Positions 1-7,402 of a stretch of DNA of 20,164 bases are shown here, piece after piece. Made by a program: the position numbers and the translations under genes. The first letter of the stretch is position 1. The number at the start of each line of letters is the position of its first letter. The DNA is from Cyanobacteriota bacterium (lineage in GTDB: Bacteria > Cyanobacteriota > Cyanobacteriia > Phormidesmidales > Phormidesmidaceae), in the NCBI GenBank assembly GCA_027483425.1, contig JAIXUR010000235.1, forward strand, positions 1 through 20,164, read 5' to 3'. A model generated the notes under the pieces. That model searched no databases. It was not told where the DNA came from and saw only the letters and a program-made list of their open reading frames with translations.

Positions 1-2
1 GC

Positions 3-692
3 ACCTGCCATGAGTGGGAGCCTCAGCCCGCCCAGATTGAACCCCTGCGATCGGCCCTGCTGGCCATTGTGGCCCAGGATGGTTCAGCGCTGGTGGCCCT
101 TAATGCCCTGCGCAATGCCCGCTTAATTGAAGGCGAAATGATCGGCCACGTGACCCAACTTCACAGCGATCGCGCCGACGAGACCATCTGGCAGTTTGCC
201 AAGTACAAGGCTGCTGCCGTAGCCCTTAACCCCATTGCCGGCCTCGATCTCCTGGGCGGGGTCGTCACCGACCTGGTAATGATTCGCACCCTGGCCCGAC
301 TCTACGGCTTTCCCATTACCAGCCACGAGGCCGGGCGACTGTGGCGGGCTATTCTCAAAAGCTCGGGCACGCTGTTGCTGAGCGAGCTGGGCAGTGGGCT
401 ACTGGGGGCCGGTAAAACCACCGCCGCCCTGGTCACCCTAATGGACAGCGTCTCGGGGCTGGTGGCCCTGGCGGGGGCCATGACCGCCCAGGCCAGTGCC
501 GCTGGATACGGTACCTATGCCGTGGGCCAAGCCGCCAAAACCTACCTGGAGCAAGGCTGCACCTGGGGGCCGGAGGGGGTAAGCGCCACCCTAACGGCCA
601 TTCTCAACGACACCGACACCTCGGGTACCCTGACGCGGCTGCGCCAGGAGGTACAGGCCGAACTGGTAGAAGCCTCAGCCCCCAGGGGCTAG
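3..692 (+). CDS. C-terminal part of a DUF697 (GTPase-associated) membrane protein, truncated by the window edge
   Basis: The frame is open from the first bases of the window without a stop, so the gene begins upstream; a GTG at 69 is internal rather than the true start. The visible ~229 residues include a hydrophobic block with motifs such as NPIAGLDLLGG and VVTDLVMIRTLARLYG. This pattern is typical of the DUF697 domain found at the C-terminus of Era/Der-like cyanobacterial GTPases. The GTPase motifs themselves would lie outside the window. Two or more hydrophobic helices in the second half suggest membrane association. The TAG stop at 690-692 lies just before pyruvate kinase on the same strand, so the two may be co-transcribed. 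The domain call is by recognition only; the cellular role is not known to me. Confidence 0.72.
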   Translation, partial: TCHEWEPQPAQIEPLRSALLAIVAQDGSALVALNALRNARLIEGEMIGHVTQLHSDRADETIWQFAKYKAAAVALNPIAGLDLLGGVVTDLVMIRTLARLYGFPITSHEAGRLWRAILKSSGTLLLSELGSGLLGAGKTTAALVTLMDSVSGLVALAGAMTAQASAAGYGTYAVGQAAKTYLEQGCTWGPEGVSATLTAILNDTDTSGTLTRLRQEVQAELVEASAPRG

Positions 693-760
693 CAATGAAT
701 TCAGCGCTACACAGGAGCCCAAATAGCTATGCCTATACTGGGGACGACCTCCCCTGGGCC

Positions 761-2215
761 ATGGCTATGGAATCGCTGACCCGCCGCACCACCCGCACTA
801 CCGCCCATCGCACCAAGATTGTGGCCACCATTGGCCCCGCTAGCAGTTCTAAAGCAATTCTCAAGCAGATGATTGAGGCGGGCATGGACGTGGCCCGCCT
901 CAACTTTTCCCACGGTAGCTACGATGACCACGCCCGCACGATCGCCCTGCTGCGCGAAGTCTCCCAGGAGCACGACACCCCCATTACCCTGCTCCAAGAC
1001 CTGCAAGGGCCAAAAATTCGCGTCGGTCAGCTGCCCAACGATCCCCTTGAGCTAGCGGCAGGCACTACGTTGGATCTGGTTCCCCTCGATCAGGTAGACG
1101 CCATCCCTGGCAGCATCGGCATCGACTACCCCTACCTGGCCGAAGAAGCCCAGCCCGGCATGCAGATTTTGCTCGACGACGGGCTGCTAGAGCTAACGGT
1201 AGAGGCTGTAGTCGATGACAAGGTCACCTGCCGGGTGATCCAGGGAGGCCCGCTAAAAAGCCGCAAGGGGGTCAACCTGCCCGAGCTTAACCTGCGCCTA
1301 CCCTCCCTCACCGAAAAAGATAAGCAGGATCTAGCGTTTGGCGTCTCCCAGGGGGTCGATATTATTTCCCTCAGCTTTGTGCGCCAGGCCAAGGATATTC
1401 TCAACCTGAAGACGCTGCTGGCAGAGTTGGGGGCCAGCCATACCCCGGTGCTGGCCAAAATCGAAAAGCCCCAGGCCATCCAAAATCTAGATGAAATTCT
1501 CGATGTCGTTGACGCCATTATGGTGGCCCGGGGCGATCTGGGGGTCGAAATGCGGGCCGAAAAGGTGCCCATGCTGCAAAAGCACATCATTCGGGAGTGC
1601 AATGTGCGCTCCATTCCGGTGATTACCGCTACCCAAATGCTGGAGAGCATGATCCATAACCCGCGCCCTACCCGAGCGGAGGCCAGCGACGTGGCCAACG
1701 CCATTCTCGATGGCACCGACGCGGTGATGCTCTCAGGGGAATCGGCGGTGGGGGCCTTTCCGGTGCGGGCGGTGGAAATGCTGGCCCGGATTGCCACCGA
1801 CGTGGAGCAAAACCTGGAGTTTGTCAACGAACCCTCGGCCTACAGCGATGAAACCCACGCCCTCAGCGAAGCCCTCAACGCCATTGACCAGACCCTTGAC
1901 CTGGCGTACATTGTCTGCTTTACCGAAACCGGCTACACCGCTACCATTGCCTCCGGCGAACGGCCCAACGCCATGGTGGTAGCCTGCACTCCCAAGGAAA
2001 CGGTCTACCACTGGATGAATTTAATCTGGGGCGTGAAGCCCATTCTGCTGGACGCCTTTCCCCACAGCTTTGAGGACATGGTGATCACCGCCGAGACGAG
2101 CCTACTGGCTCGGGGTATGGTCGTCCCAGGCGACAAGCTGCTGGTGATGGGGGGCGTACCCGCCAATACCCCCAAGGGCACCAACTTCCTCAAAATTCAT
2201 ACCGTGCAGGGGTAG
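761..2215 (+). CDS. pyk: pyruvate kinase, K+-independent type without C-terminal PEP-utiliser domain
   Basis: Converts phosphoenolpyruvate and ADP to pyruvate and ATP, the last step of glycolysis, in the cytosol. The N-terminal TKIVATIGPAS, MDVARLNFSHG, KGVNLPEL, the catalytic-lysine motif AKIEKPQ, the metal-binding VARGDLGVE and the TATQMLESMI and PTRAEASDVANA motifs are all present in order. The potassium-site region reads LQGPKIRVG; Lys where animal enzymes have Glu (GPEIR) marks the K+-independent class. With the ATG at 761 the protein has 484 residues, matching the short cyanobacterial Pyk form; an ATG at 767 is equally possible. An in-frame ATG at 695, two bases after the upstream stop, would add 22 residues that do not look like pyruvate kinase. 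No good ribosome binding site settles the start. The gene converges on urtE. Confidence 0.95.
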   Translation: MAMESLTRRTTRTTAHRTKIVATIGPASSSKAILKQMIEAGMDVARLNFSHGSYDDHARTIALLREVSQEHDTPITLLQDLQGPKIRVGQLPNDPLELAAGTTLDLVPLDQVDAIPGSIGIDYPYLAEEAQPGMQILLDDGLLELTVEAVVDDKVTCRVIQGGPLKSRKGVNLPELNLRLPSLTEKDKQDLAFGVSQGVDIISLSFVRQAKDILNLKTLLAELGASHTPVLAKIEKPQAIQNLDEILDVVDAIMVARGDLGVEMRAEKVPMLQKHIIRECNVRSIPVITATQMLESMIHNPRPTRAEASDVANAILDGTDAVMLSGESAVGAFPVRAVEMLARIATDVEQNLEFVNEPSAYSDETHALSEALNAIDQTLDLAYIVCFTETGYTATIASGERPNAMVVACTPKETVYHWMNLIWGVKPILLDAFPHSFEDMVITAETSLLARGMVVPGDKLLVMGGVPANTPKGTNFLKIHTVQG

Positions 2216-2269
2216 ATCGGGCGGCACAGGTCACCGCCATGATCCTAAGGAGATGTCTAGAGCACCGGT

Positions 2270-2365
2270 ACAGTAGTGCTAAAAACCCGGTTTCTTCGTC
2301 GCTGCGCCAACGCCATGACTTGTCTTCTGGCCGAGAAACCAGGTTTCTGTACCGACGTTCTAGGC
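2270..2365 (+). repeat. dispersed repeat R1, copy 1 (96 bp, palindromic arms)
   Basis: A 96-bp intergenic sequence 55 bp after the pyruvate kinase stop recurs without gaps at 10562-10657; by hand count about 85 of 96 positions match. Each copy carries arms AAACCCGGTTTCT and AGAAACCRGGTTT about 38 bp apart that can form a long-loop hairpin. In this copy one arm position is mismatched. Placement at the convergent end of pyk and urtE would suit a bidirectional transcription barrier, but there is no T-run. Confidence 0.8.
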
Positions 2366-2375
2366 AAGAAGACCC

Positions 2376-2451
2376 AGTTTTAATCCAGCGACTGTAGCCG
2401 CTGTAGGGTGAGCACAGCCCACCGTTCGGGAAACTATTTTCCAGAAGTCGC
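2376..2451 (+). repeat. dispersed repeat R2, copy 1 (about 76 bp)
   Basis: This stretch directly follows repeat R1 and abuts the urtE stop. It is recognisably similar to the reverse complement of 7403-7476. Shared blocks include TTTTAATC, AGCGACTGTA, GGCTGTAG-like, CTATTTTCCA and AAGTCGC, in the same order with one 2-bp length difference. It contains a decayed hairpin (GTAGGGTGAGC, then GCCCACC). No ORF conservation is apparent, so I read it as a non-coding mobile or REP-like element. Confidence 0.7.
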
Positions 2452-3204
2452 CTAAACCGCCAAGAACTCTTGAATAATGTCATTGGTCAGTTCGCTAGTG
2501 GGGCCGTTGGCCACAATGCCGCCCCGCTGCATGGCGTAGTAGTAGTCGGCCTGACGCACAAAGTGCAGGTGCTGCTCCACCAGCAGCACGGAGATACCCG
2601 TGGTCTTAACAATTTTCTTCACCGCCGCCTCGATATCGAGAATGATCGAGGGCTGAATGCCTTCGGTGGGCTCATCCAGCACCAGGAGCTTGGGCTGACC
2701 CATGATGGCGCGGGCGATCGCCAGCTGCTGTTGCTGACCACCGCTGAGGTCGCCCCCCATGCGATCGAGCATAGTCTTGAGCACCGGGAACAGCTCGTAG
2801 ATTTCCTCAGGTACGTCTTTTTTGACCTGGCCACGGGTACCCAGGGCCTCTTGGCCAATGATCAAATTCTCCCGCACCGTGAGCCGAGGAATCACCTCTC
2901 GCCCCTGGGGCACATAGCCAATGCCCAGGCGCGCCCGGCGATCGGGGGGAAACCCATTCACCACCTGGCCCTCAAAGCGAATTTCCCCGGTGCGGGGCCG
3001 CAGCACCCCCATGATGTTTTTGAGCATGGTGGTCTTGCCCACGCCGTTGCGGCCAATCAGGCACACCATCTGTCCCTTGGGTATGGTCATGGTCACATTT
3101 CGCAAAATGTGGCTTTCACCGTAGTAAAAGTTGAGCCCCGAGACCTCTAGCATGGGGGCAATCATGGGGTCTTGCAGGGCGGGGGAGGGAAGGGTGGTGG
3201 TCAT
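2452..3204 (-). CDS. urtE: urea ABC transporter ATP-binding subunit UrtE
   Basis: One of two ATPases that power urea import by the UrtABCDE transporter at the inner face of the plasma membrane (LivF-like). Numbering from the chosen start: YYGESHILRNV near 27-37, Walker A GRNGVGKT at 51-58, Q-loop in YVPQGREV, signature LSGGQQQ at 153-159, Walker B LLVLDEPTEG from 173, and the switch His in EQHLHF at about 212. The ATG at 3204 gives 250 residues. ATGs at 3165 and 3153 (MLEVSGLNFYYG, about 233 residues, nearest the family norm) are strong alternatives, and none has a clear ribosome binding site. A heptamer repeat lies just upstream at 3208-3228, arguing against longer starts. It is the last gene of the urt cluster, 175 bp after urtD, a gap filled with hairpins. 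Confidence 0.93.
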   Translation of the reverse strand: MTTTLPSPALQDPMIAPMLEVSGLNFYYGESHILRNVTMTIPKGQMVCLIGRNGVGKTTMLKNIMGVLRPRTGEIRFEGQVVNGFPPDRRARLGIGYVPQGREVIPRLTVRENLIIGQEALGTRGQVKKDVPEEIYELFPVLKTMLDRMGGDLSGGQQQQLAIARAIMGQPKLLVLDEPTEGIQPSIILDIEAAVKKIVKTTGISVLLVEQHLHFVRQADYYYAMQRGGIVANGPTSELTNDIIQEFLAV

Positions 3205-3207
3205 GGG

Positions 3208-3228
3208 GAGTTTGAAGTTTGGAGTTTG
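3208..3228. repeat. three heptamers (GAGTTTG / AAGTTTG / GAGTTTG)
   Basis: Three consecutive 7-bp units, the middle one differing at its first base. Heptameric short tandem repeats (STRR) are a known class in filamentous cyanobacteria. It lies immediately upstream of the chosen urtE start. Confidence 0.7.
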
Positions 3229-3251
3229 GATGGGCGGGGGGGATAGGCGTA

Positions 3252-3275
3252 GGGGCAGACCCACGTGTCTGCCCC
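3252..3275. repeat. perfect 9-bp hairpin GGGGCAGAC / GTCTGCCCC
   Basis: The arms at 3252-3260 and 3267-3275 pair perfectly around the 6-base loop CCACGT. It sits between urtD and urtE with no T-run, so it looks like a small REP-type palindrome or an RNA-stabilising element, not a classical terminator. Confidence 0.65.
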
Positions 3276-3310
3276 CATCTCTGACATAACGAAACGTACA
3301 AACCTGGGGC

Positions 3311-3381
3311 AGGGGTCGGGGGCCTGGGGTTGATGATCAGACGCTCTGACAACACCCAACAGGCACCCGACCCCGACCCCT
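3311..3381 (-). repeat. long GC-rich inverted repeat overlapping the urtD stop
   Basis: AGGGGTCGGGG (3311-3321) pairs perfectly with CCCCGACCCCT (3371-3381). The stem continues, after a bulge, with GCCTG (3322-3326) against CAGGC (3360-3364). A small inner hairpin TCAGA-cgc-TCTGA lies in the loop. The outer arm overlaps the urtD stop codon (3380-3382). In the urtD-urtE transcript it could act as an attenuator or an mRNA-end stabiliser; it lacks a poly-U tail. Confidence 0.5.
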
Positions 3382-4510
3382 ACCCTCGGGCGGCCAGTTC
3401 TTCCAGGGCAGCGGCCTCAAGACGGCTGACGGTGGCGGGGGGCAAGTCCAGCAGGCTCAGCAGCTTTTGATAGGCCACCGCCTCGGTCTGGTTGATCTGG
3501 TTGGCGCTAATCACCTCATAGCTCAGCATCAGGGCCTCCTCTTTCTGGGCCGGGGTGGCGAGCTGGGGCACCAATTCTTCTAACGGAATTTCTTTCGCTA
3601 GAAGGTTTTTCAGGTCGTCCCGCAGGCTGGCTTGATCGTCGGGACTATGGGCAAACTTGCGACTGAGGCGATCGAGAATCACCTCCTGCTGCACGTTGGC
3701 GAAGTTGTCGTCGGCCCAGGCCATGGTGGCGGCGATGCGCAACAGCAGCATTTGCTCAGGGGTGAGGGAGGTTTCCTTGCCCAGGTAGACCTCAATCACC
3801 TTGGGGTCGTTCTGGACCTGATCCATGGTGCCTTCGAAAAGCACGCTGCCCTGGTGCAGCACCGTAACCTGGCGGGCGATCTGGCGTACAAACTCCATGT
3901 CATGCTCAATCACCACAATGGAGTGGCTTTCGGCCAGGGACAGCAGCAGTTTGCCGGTTTGTTCAGTTTCTTCGTCGGTGAGACCCGCCACGGGCTCATC
4001 GACCAGCAGCAGGTCAGGGGACTGGGCCACCAGCATACCAATTTCGAGCCACTGCTTCTCGCCATGGGAGAGCAACGCTGCCGGGATATCGGCCTTGTGA
4101 TCCAGGCCAATGGTTTCCAGCAGACCACCTACGGTACGCTTTTCCGCCGGCGGGGGCGCTTTAAACAGGGTGGGGAAAACGTTCTTGTTGCGATTGCAGG
4201 AGAGGTCTAGGTTTTCCCGGGGGGTGAGGTTGAGGTAGACCCGGGGGGTTTGAAACTTGCGGCCAATGCCCAGACGAGAGATCTCGTGTTCTTTGTACTT
4301 CCGCAGGTCTTGACCCTTGAAGTAGGCCGCCCCTTCGGTGGGCTTGGTCTTACCGCTAATCACGTCGAGAAAGGTGGTTTTTCCCGCGCCGTTGGGGCCA
4401 ATAATCACCCGCAGTTCGCCCTCATCCATACTGAAGTTGAGGTTGTTGATGGCCTTAAAGCCATCAAAACTGACGGTAACATCTTTAATCTCTAAAACTT
4501 TGGTGCTCAC
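3380..4510 (-). CDS. urtD: urea ABC transporter ATP-binding subunit UrtD with C-terminal TerB-like extension
   Basis: LivG-like ATPase of the urea importer. Walker A GPNGAGKT at 38-45, FQTPRVYLNLT after the Q-loop, the UrtD-type signature LSHGEKQWLEIGM from 147, Walker B LLLVDEP from 167, and the switch His in IEHDMEF at 203. A normal UrtD ends soon after EVYLG (240-244), at about 250 residues. Here the frame continues to 376. The extra part is helical with two similar halves: AATMAWADDNFANVQQEVI (260-278) and the region around SYEVISANQINQTEAV (330-345). These resemble the acidic 'A-DG-x-I-x-x-x-E' repeats of TerB-family domains, with the second acidic site weakened. The start is GTG, with GGAG about 11 bases upstream. 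It lies 59 bp after urtC and 175 bp before urtE. The ABC part is certain; the TerB assignment is my pattern call. Confidence 0.92.
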   Translation of the reverse strand: MSTKVLEIKDVTVSFDGFKAINNLNFSMDEGELRVIIGPNGAGKTTFLDVISGKTKPTEGAAYFKGQDLRKYKEHEISRLGIGRKFQTPRVYLNLTPRENLDLSCNRNKNVFPTLFKAPPPAEKRTVGGLLETIGLDHKADIPAALLSHGEKQWLEIGMLVAQSPDLLLVDEPVAGLTDEETEQTGKLLLSLAESHSIVVIEHDMEFVRQIARQVTVLHQGSVLFEGTMDQVQNDPKVIEVYLGKETSLTPEQMLLLRIAATMAWADDNFANVQQEVILDRLSRKFAHSPDDQASLRDDLKNLLAKEIPLEELVPQLATPAQKEEALMLSYEVISANQINQTEAVAYQKLLSLLDLPPATVSRLEAAALEELAARG

Positions 4511-4548
4511 GGGGGTCAGGTCTCCTTCGGTTTCCGGGCATGGTCCGG

Positions 4549-4573
4549 GTAGGGTGGGCAGTACCCACCCTAC
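4549..4573 (-). repeat. perfect 10-bp hairpin across the urtC stop
   Basis: GTAGGGTGGG (4549-4558) and CCCACCCTAC (4564-4573) pair perfectly around the loop CAGTA. The urtC stop codon lies inside the 3' arm (4570-4572). There is no T-run after it in the urtC direction, so it is more likely a dispersed REP-like palindrome or a processing/stability element between urtC and urtD than a terminator. A decayed relative occurs at 2403-2423. Confidence 0.65.
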
Positions 4574-5748
4574 TTTTCGGCGAATTCGGGGGTCTCGACT
4601 ACCGCTTCAGCCTCGGCACTATCGTCGAGGTAGGGTAGGTCGGTGGGGGCCAGACCCAGGGCTGAGCTGATCGCAGGGCCAAACCGGCGACGACCCCAGC
4701 CAATGATGCCGTCGGGTAGCGTGGTCACCACAATTAAAAACAGCGCCCCCTGGAAGAACAGCCACACGTCGGGAAAGCGTTCGCTGAGCAGGCTGCGGGC
4801 CATATTCACCAGCACCGCACCCAGTACCGCACCCACCAGGGTGGCCCGCCCGCCCACGGCCACCCAGATCACCATCTCAATGGAGAAGGCAATATCCATC
4901 ACCTGGGGGGAAATAATGCCCGACTGCACGGTGTAGAGGGCACCGGCAATGCCCGCGATCGCCCCCGATACCGCAAACACCAACACCTTAAAGGCGGTGG
5001 GATCGTAGCCCGAAAAGCGCACCCGGTTTTCGTCATCACGAATGGCCACCAGCATGCGGCCAAAGCGCCCGCTGGTCAGCCAGCGACAGAGGGCATACAT
5101 GGCCACCAGGGCAATCACCGTGGTGATGTAGAAAACCATCCGCATGGCGGGGGTACCCACCTCCTGGCCTAAAAACACCGAGGTCGAGGTTTTGAGACCG
5201 TTGGTGCCGTTAATCAACTTTTGCTGCCCATTGAACAGGTTGAAAAACACCACCAGGGCCGCCTGGGTCAAAATCGAGAAGTAAACCCCCCGAATGCGGT
5301 TGCGGAACACCAGGTAGCCCAGCAACCCCGCCACGATCGCCGGGATGACAAAAATCGCCAGGAGCGTAAACGGGAACGAGTTAAACGGCTGCCAAAACAA
5401 GGGCAGTTCCGTCACCCCGTAGAGGCTGAAAAACTCAGGCATCTGCCCATCGGGCAGGGTGTTTAGCTCCAGGTACATCGCAAAGGCGTAGCCACCCAGG
5501 GCAAAAAAGATGCCGTGGCCCAGGCTGAGCAGCCCGGTAAACCCCCAGATCAGGTCAATGCCCAGGGCGACAATGGCCAGGGCCAGAAAGCGCCCCAACA
5601 GGTTAAGCCGAAAACCCGACAGGAGCATCGGCATGATCACGATAAGAACGAGGGCGATCGCGATCACCGCCACCACCTCGATCATCAACTTGCGCTTTTG
5701 ACTGGCCTTGGCCGCAAGGCGTGGTTGAACTGCCATATCTGTAGCCAT
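4570..5748 (-). CDS. urtC: urea ABC transporter permease UrtC
   Basis: LivM-like integral membrane permease that pairs with UrtB to form the urea channel in the plasma membrane. A basic cytoplasmic N-terminus (KASQKRK) precedes a first hydrophobic helix at about 22-42. The LivM-family motif GFTGLLSLGHGIFFALGGYA follows at about 69-88, and further helices run to a charged tail ending ETPEFAEK. The permease loop GYDPTAFKVLVFAVSGAIAG, typical of the family, is present. The ATG at 5748 gives 392 residues and lies 4 bases after the urtB stop, so translation is probably coupled. An ATG at 5736 is an alternative. The open frame extends farther upstream, but that part overlaps urtB and looks unlike the family. 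Confidence 0.94.
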   Translation of the reverse strand: MATDMAVQPRLAAKASQKRKLMIEVVAVIAIALVLIVIMPMLLSGFRLNLLGRFLALAIVALGIDLIWGFTGLLSLGHGIFFALGGYAFAMYLELNTLPDGQMPEFFSLYGVTELPLFWQPFNSFPFTLLAIFVIPAIVAGLLGYLVFRNRIRGVYFSILTQAALVVFFNLFNGQQKLINGTNGLKTSTSVFLGQEVGTPAMRMVFYITTVIALVAMYALCRWLTSGRFGRMLVAIRDDENRVRFSGYDPTAFKVLVFAVSGAIAGIAGALYTVQSGIISPQVMDIAFSIEMVIWVAVGGRATLVGAVLGAVLVNMARSLLSERFPDVWLFFQGALFLIVVTTLPDGIIGWGRRRFGPAISSALGLAPTDLPYLDDSAEAEAVVETPEFAEK

Positions 5749-5752
5749 AGCC

Positions 5753-6925
5753 CTATAACTCCACCGAACGACCCTTGGGCGGGAACAACCCAGCGGGCCG
5801 CACCTGCAAGAAGGCAATAATAAGTGCAAAAACCATCACCTTAGCCATACTGGTCGTGGCAAAAAAGGTAAAGAAGTCGATCATCGGCTTGAAAAAATCC
5901 GTCGGCGGAAACATGAGCACCAGGGTGCCAGAGCCCAGCAGATACGTGGTAATGCCGATCACCAGCGCCGCCACAATGCTGCCCACCAGCTTGCCGACTC
6001 CGCCCACCACCACCACCATGAAGGCATCGACGATGTAATTAGCTCCCAGGTTAGGGCCAACGGAGCCCAGCAGCGTTACCGCGCAGCCCGCAATGCCCGC
6101 CAGACCAGACCCCAACGCAAAGGTCAGCGCATCCACCCGCTCGGTGGGGATGCCCAAGCAGGCGCTCATCCCCCGATTTTGGGTCACAGAGCGAATGCGC
6201 AGCCCCCAGGCGGTGCCGTTGAGGAACCAATAAACCGCTGCCAGACACAGGGCCGTCAACACAATAATGAACAGCCGAGCGAAGGGAAACTGCAGCGTAG
6301 CGCCCAGGTTAATGCCACCCCGCAGCCAGCTGGGCGGCGTCACGTCAACGTTGCGGGTGCTAAACCAGGCACGGGTAAATTTGTCGCTGCCAGAGCTTTC
6401 GATCAGAAATAGGGTGAGACCTGCGATCGCCGCCGACAGGCCCAGAAACACCGGGTTAGCCCAGGACTTGATCTGTTCCCAGTCGGTGTAGCGAGTTAAC
6501 ACCCAGCGCCCGACCAAAAATAGCGCGGCAAACACAGCCAGGCCAATCAGCATGGGCCAGCTGACGCTGCGGATAAACTGAATCAAAATCAAGCTCACCC
6601 CCCAGGTGGCCAGCAGGGTTTCTAGGGGCCGCCCATAGAGGTAGCGAATCACCGTCCGCTCCAGCAGCAAACCCAGCAGGGCCGACACCAAAAATGCCAT
6701 GGGTAGGGCGGCAAAAATGTACACCTCAGGGGCAATTCCACCGATGCTTTTGGCCACATTTTGTACCACAAACGTGGTATAAGCCCCAAACATCATCAGT
6801 TCACCGTGGGCTAGGTTAATCACCCCCATCAAGCCAAAGACAATGGCTAACCCCAGAGCCACAATTAACAGCACCGCACCAATGCTAATGCCATTAAAAA
6901 GGCCGCCTATCAAGCCTTCTAACAC
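5753..6925 (-). CDS. urtB: urea ABC transporter permease UrtB
   Basis: LivH-like membrane permease of the urea importer, 390 residues. The N-terminal helix runs into the family motif GLMGVINLAHGELMMFGAY (31-49). Later come GIPTERVDALTFALGSGLAG and VDAFMVVVVGGVGKLVGSIV, which are conserved in UrtB, and a C-terminus RPAGLFPPKGRSVEL. The start is GTG; the ribosome binding site is weak. Unlike most cyanobacterial urt clusters it does not directly follow urtA: 889 bp of non-coding DNA separate them, and I find no NtcA box (GTA-N8-TAC) in that gap. Expression must come from readthrough of the urtA transcript or from a promoter I cannot identify. Confidence 0.94.
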   Translation of the reverse strand: MLEGLIGGLFNGISIGAVLLIVALGLAIVFGLMGVINLAHGELMMFGAYTTFVVQNVAKSIGGIAPEVYIFAALPMAFLVSALLGLLLERTVIRYLYGRPLETLLATWGVSLILIQFIRSVSWPMLIGLAVFAALFLVGRWVLTRYTDWEQIKSWANPVFLGLSAAIAGLTLFLIESSGSDKFTRAWFSTRNVDVTPPSWLRGGINLGATLQFPFARLFIIVLTALCLAAVYWFLNGTAWGLRIRSVTQNRGMSACLGIPTERVDALTFALGSGLAGIAGCAVTLLGSVGPNLGANYIVDAFMVVVVGGVGKLVGSIVAALVIGITTYLLGSGTLVLMFPPTDFFKPMIDFFTFFATTSMAKVMVFALIIAFLQVRPAGLFPPKGRSVEL

Positions 6926-7402
6926 AGCGCTTACCGTTTAAGAACAACACCTTGCCCCATTGTTTGCCATAAATACTTTGACAAACGAATGGGTTAAATC
7001 GCCGCAGCCAAGACCGCGTCTAATCTCAGTAAAAATACTAGGGGCAGAGCAGGCGCAGAAATGTTCACATTTAACATTTTTAGCGCCAGGCCACCGCCGC
7101 AATGAAGAACGTTGGCGACGTTAAGTCCATCGTGGTTTTGCTCCAAGGCAAGCGATTCTAGTCACCCGTCCGGCAGGTTCGGGCTGGCCATGACCATCGT
7201 TTAATGACACCCACGACCCACCATTAAGAGATTTCTGGGAAAGAAGATGCCCCCCGAGTAGTCGTGAGTAATTGCAGGATGCCTATCGCTTAGGCGAGGC
7301 TCCACCAACGCAAAGCAATGCACCGTTAGGGGGTTTAGCCACCAAGTGAAACCCTAAATTCAAAGCATGTTTCAGCACTAGCCTGGGTCTAGGTCTAGAT
7401 CC

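Noticed and set aside
2470..3150. Long open frame on the plus strand opposite urtE
   Set aside because: Complete overlap with a well-conserved urtE; the translation has no recognisable domain and reflects the GC-rich antisense frame.
3205..3264. N-terminal extension of urtE from a GTG at 3264
   Set aside because: It would translate the heptamer array and part of a hairpin, and makes the protein longer than the family norm.
5749..5829. Upstream extension of urtC
   Set aside because: It would overlap the urtB end by about 75 bases and adds Cys/Pro-rich residues unlike UrtC; the ATG at 5748 fits the operon spacing.
7280..7294. GCCTA-tcgct-TAGGC hairpin as a terminator or RNA gene
   Set aside because: The stem is only 5 bp, without a T-run or other conserved context; this is expected by chance.
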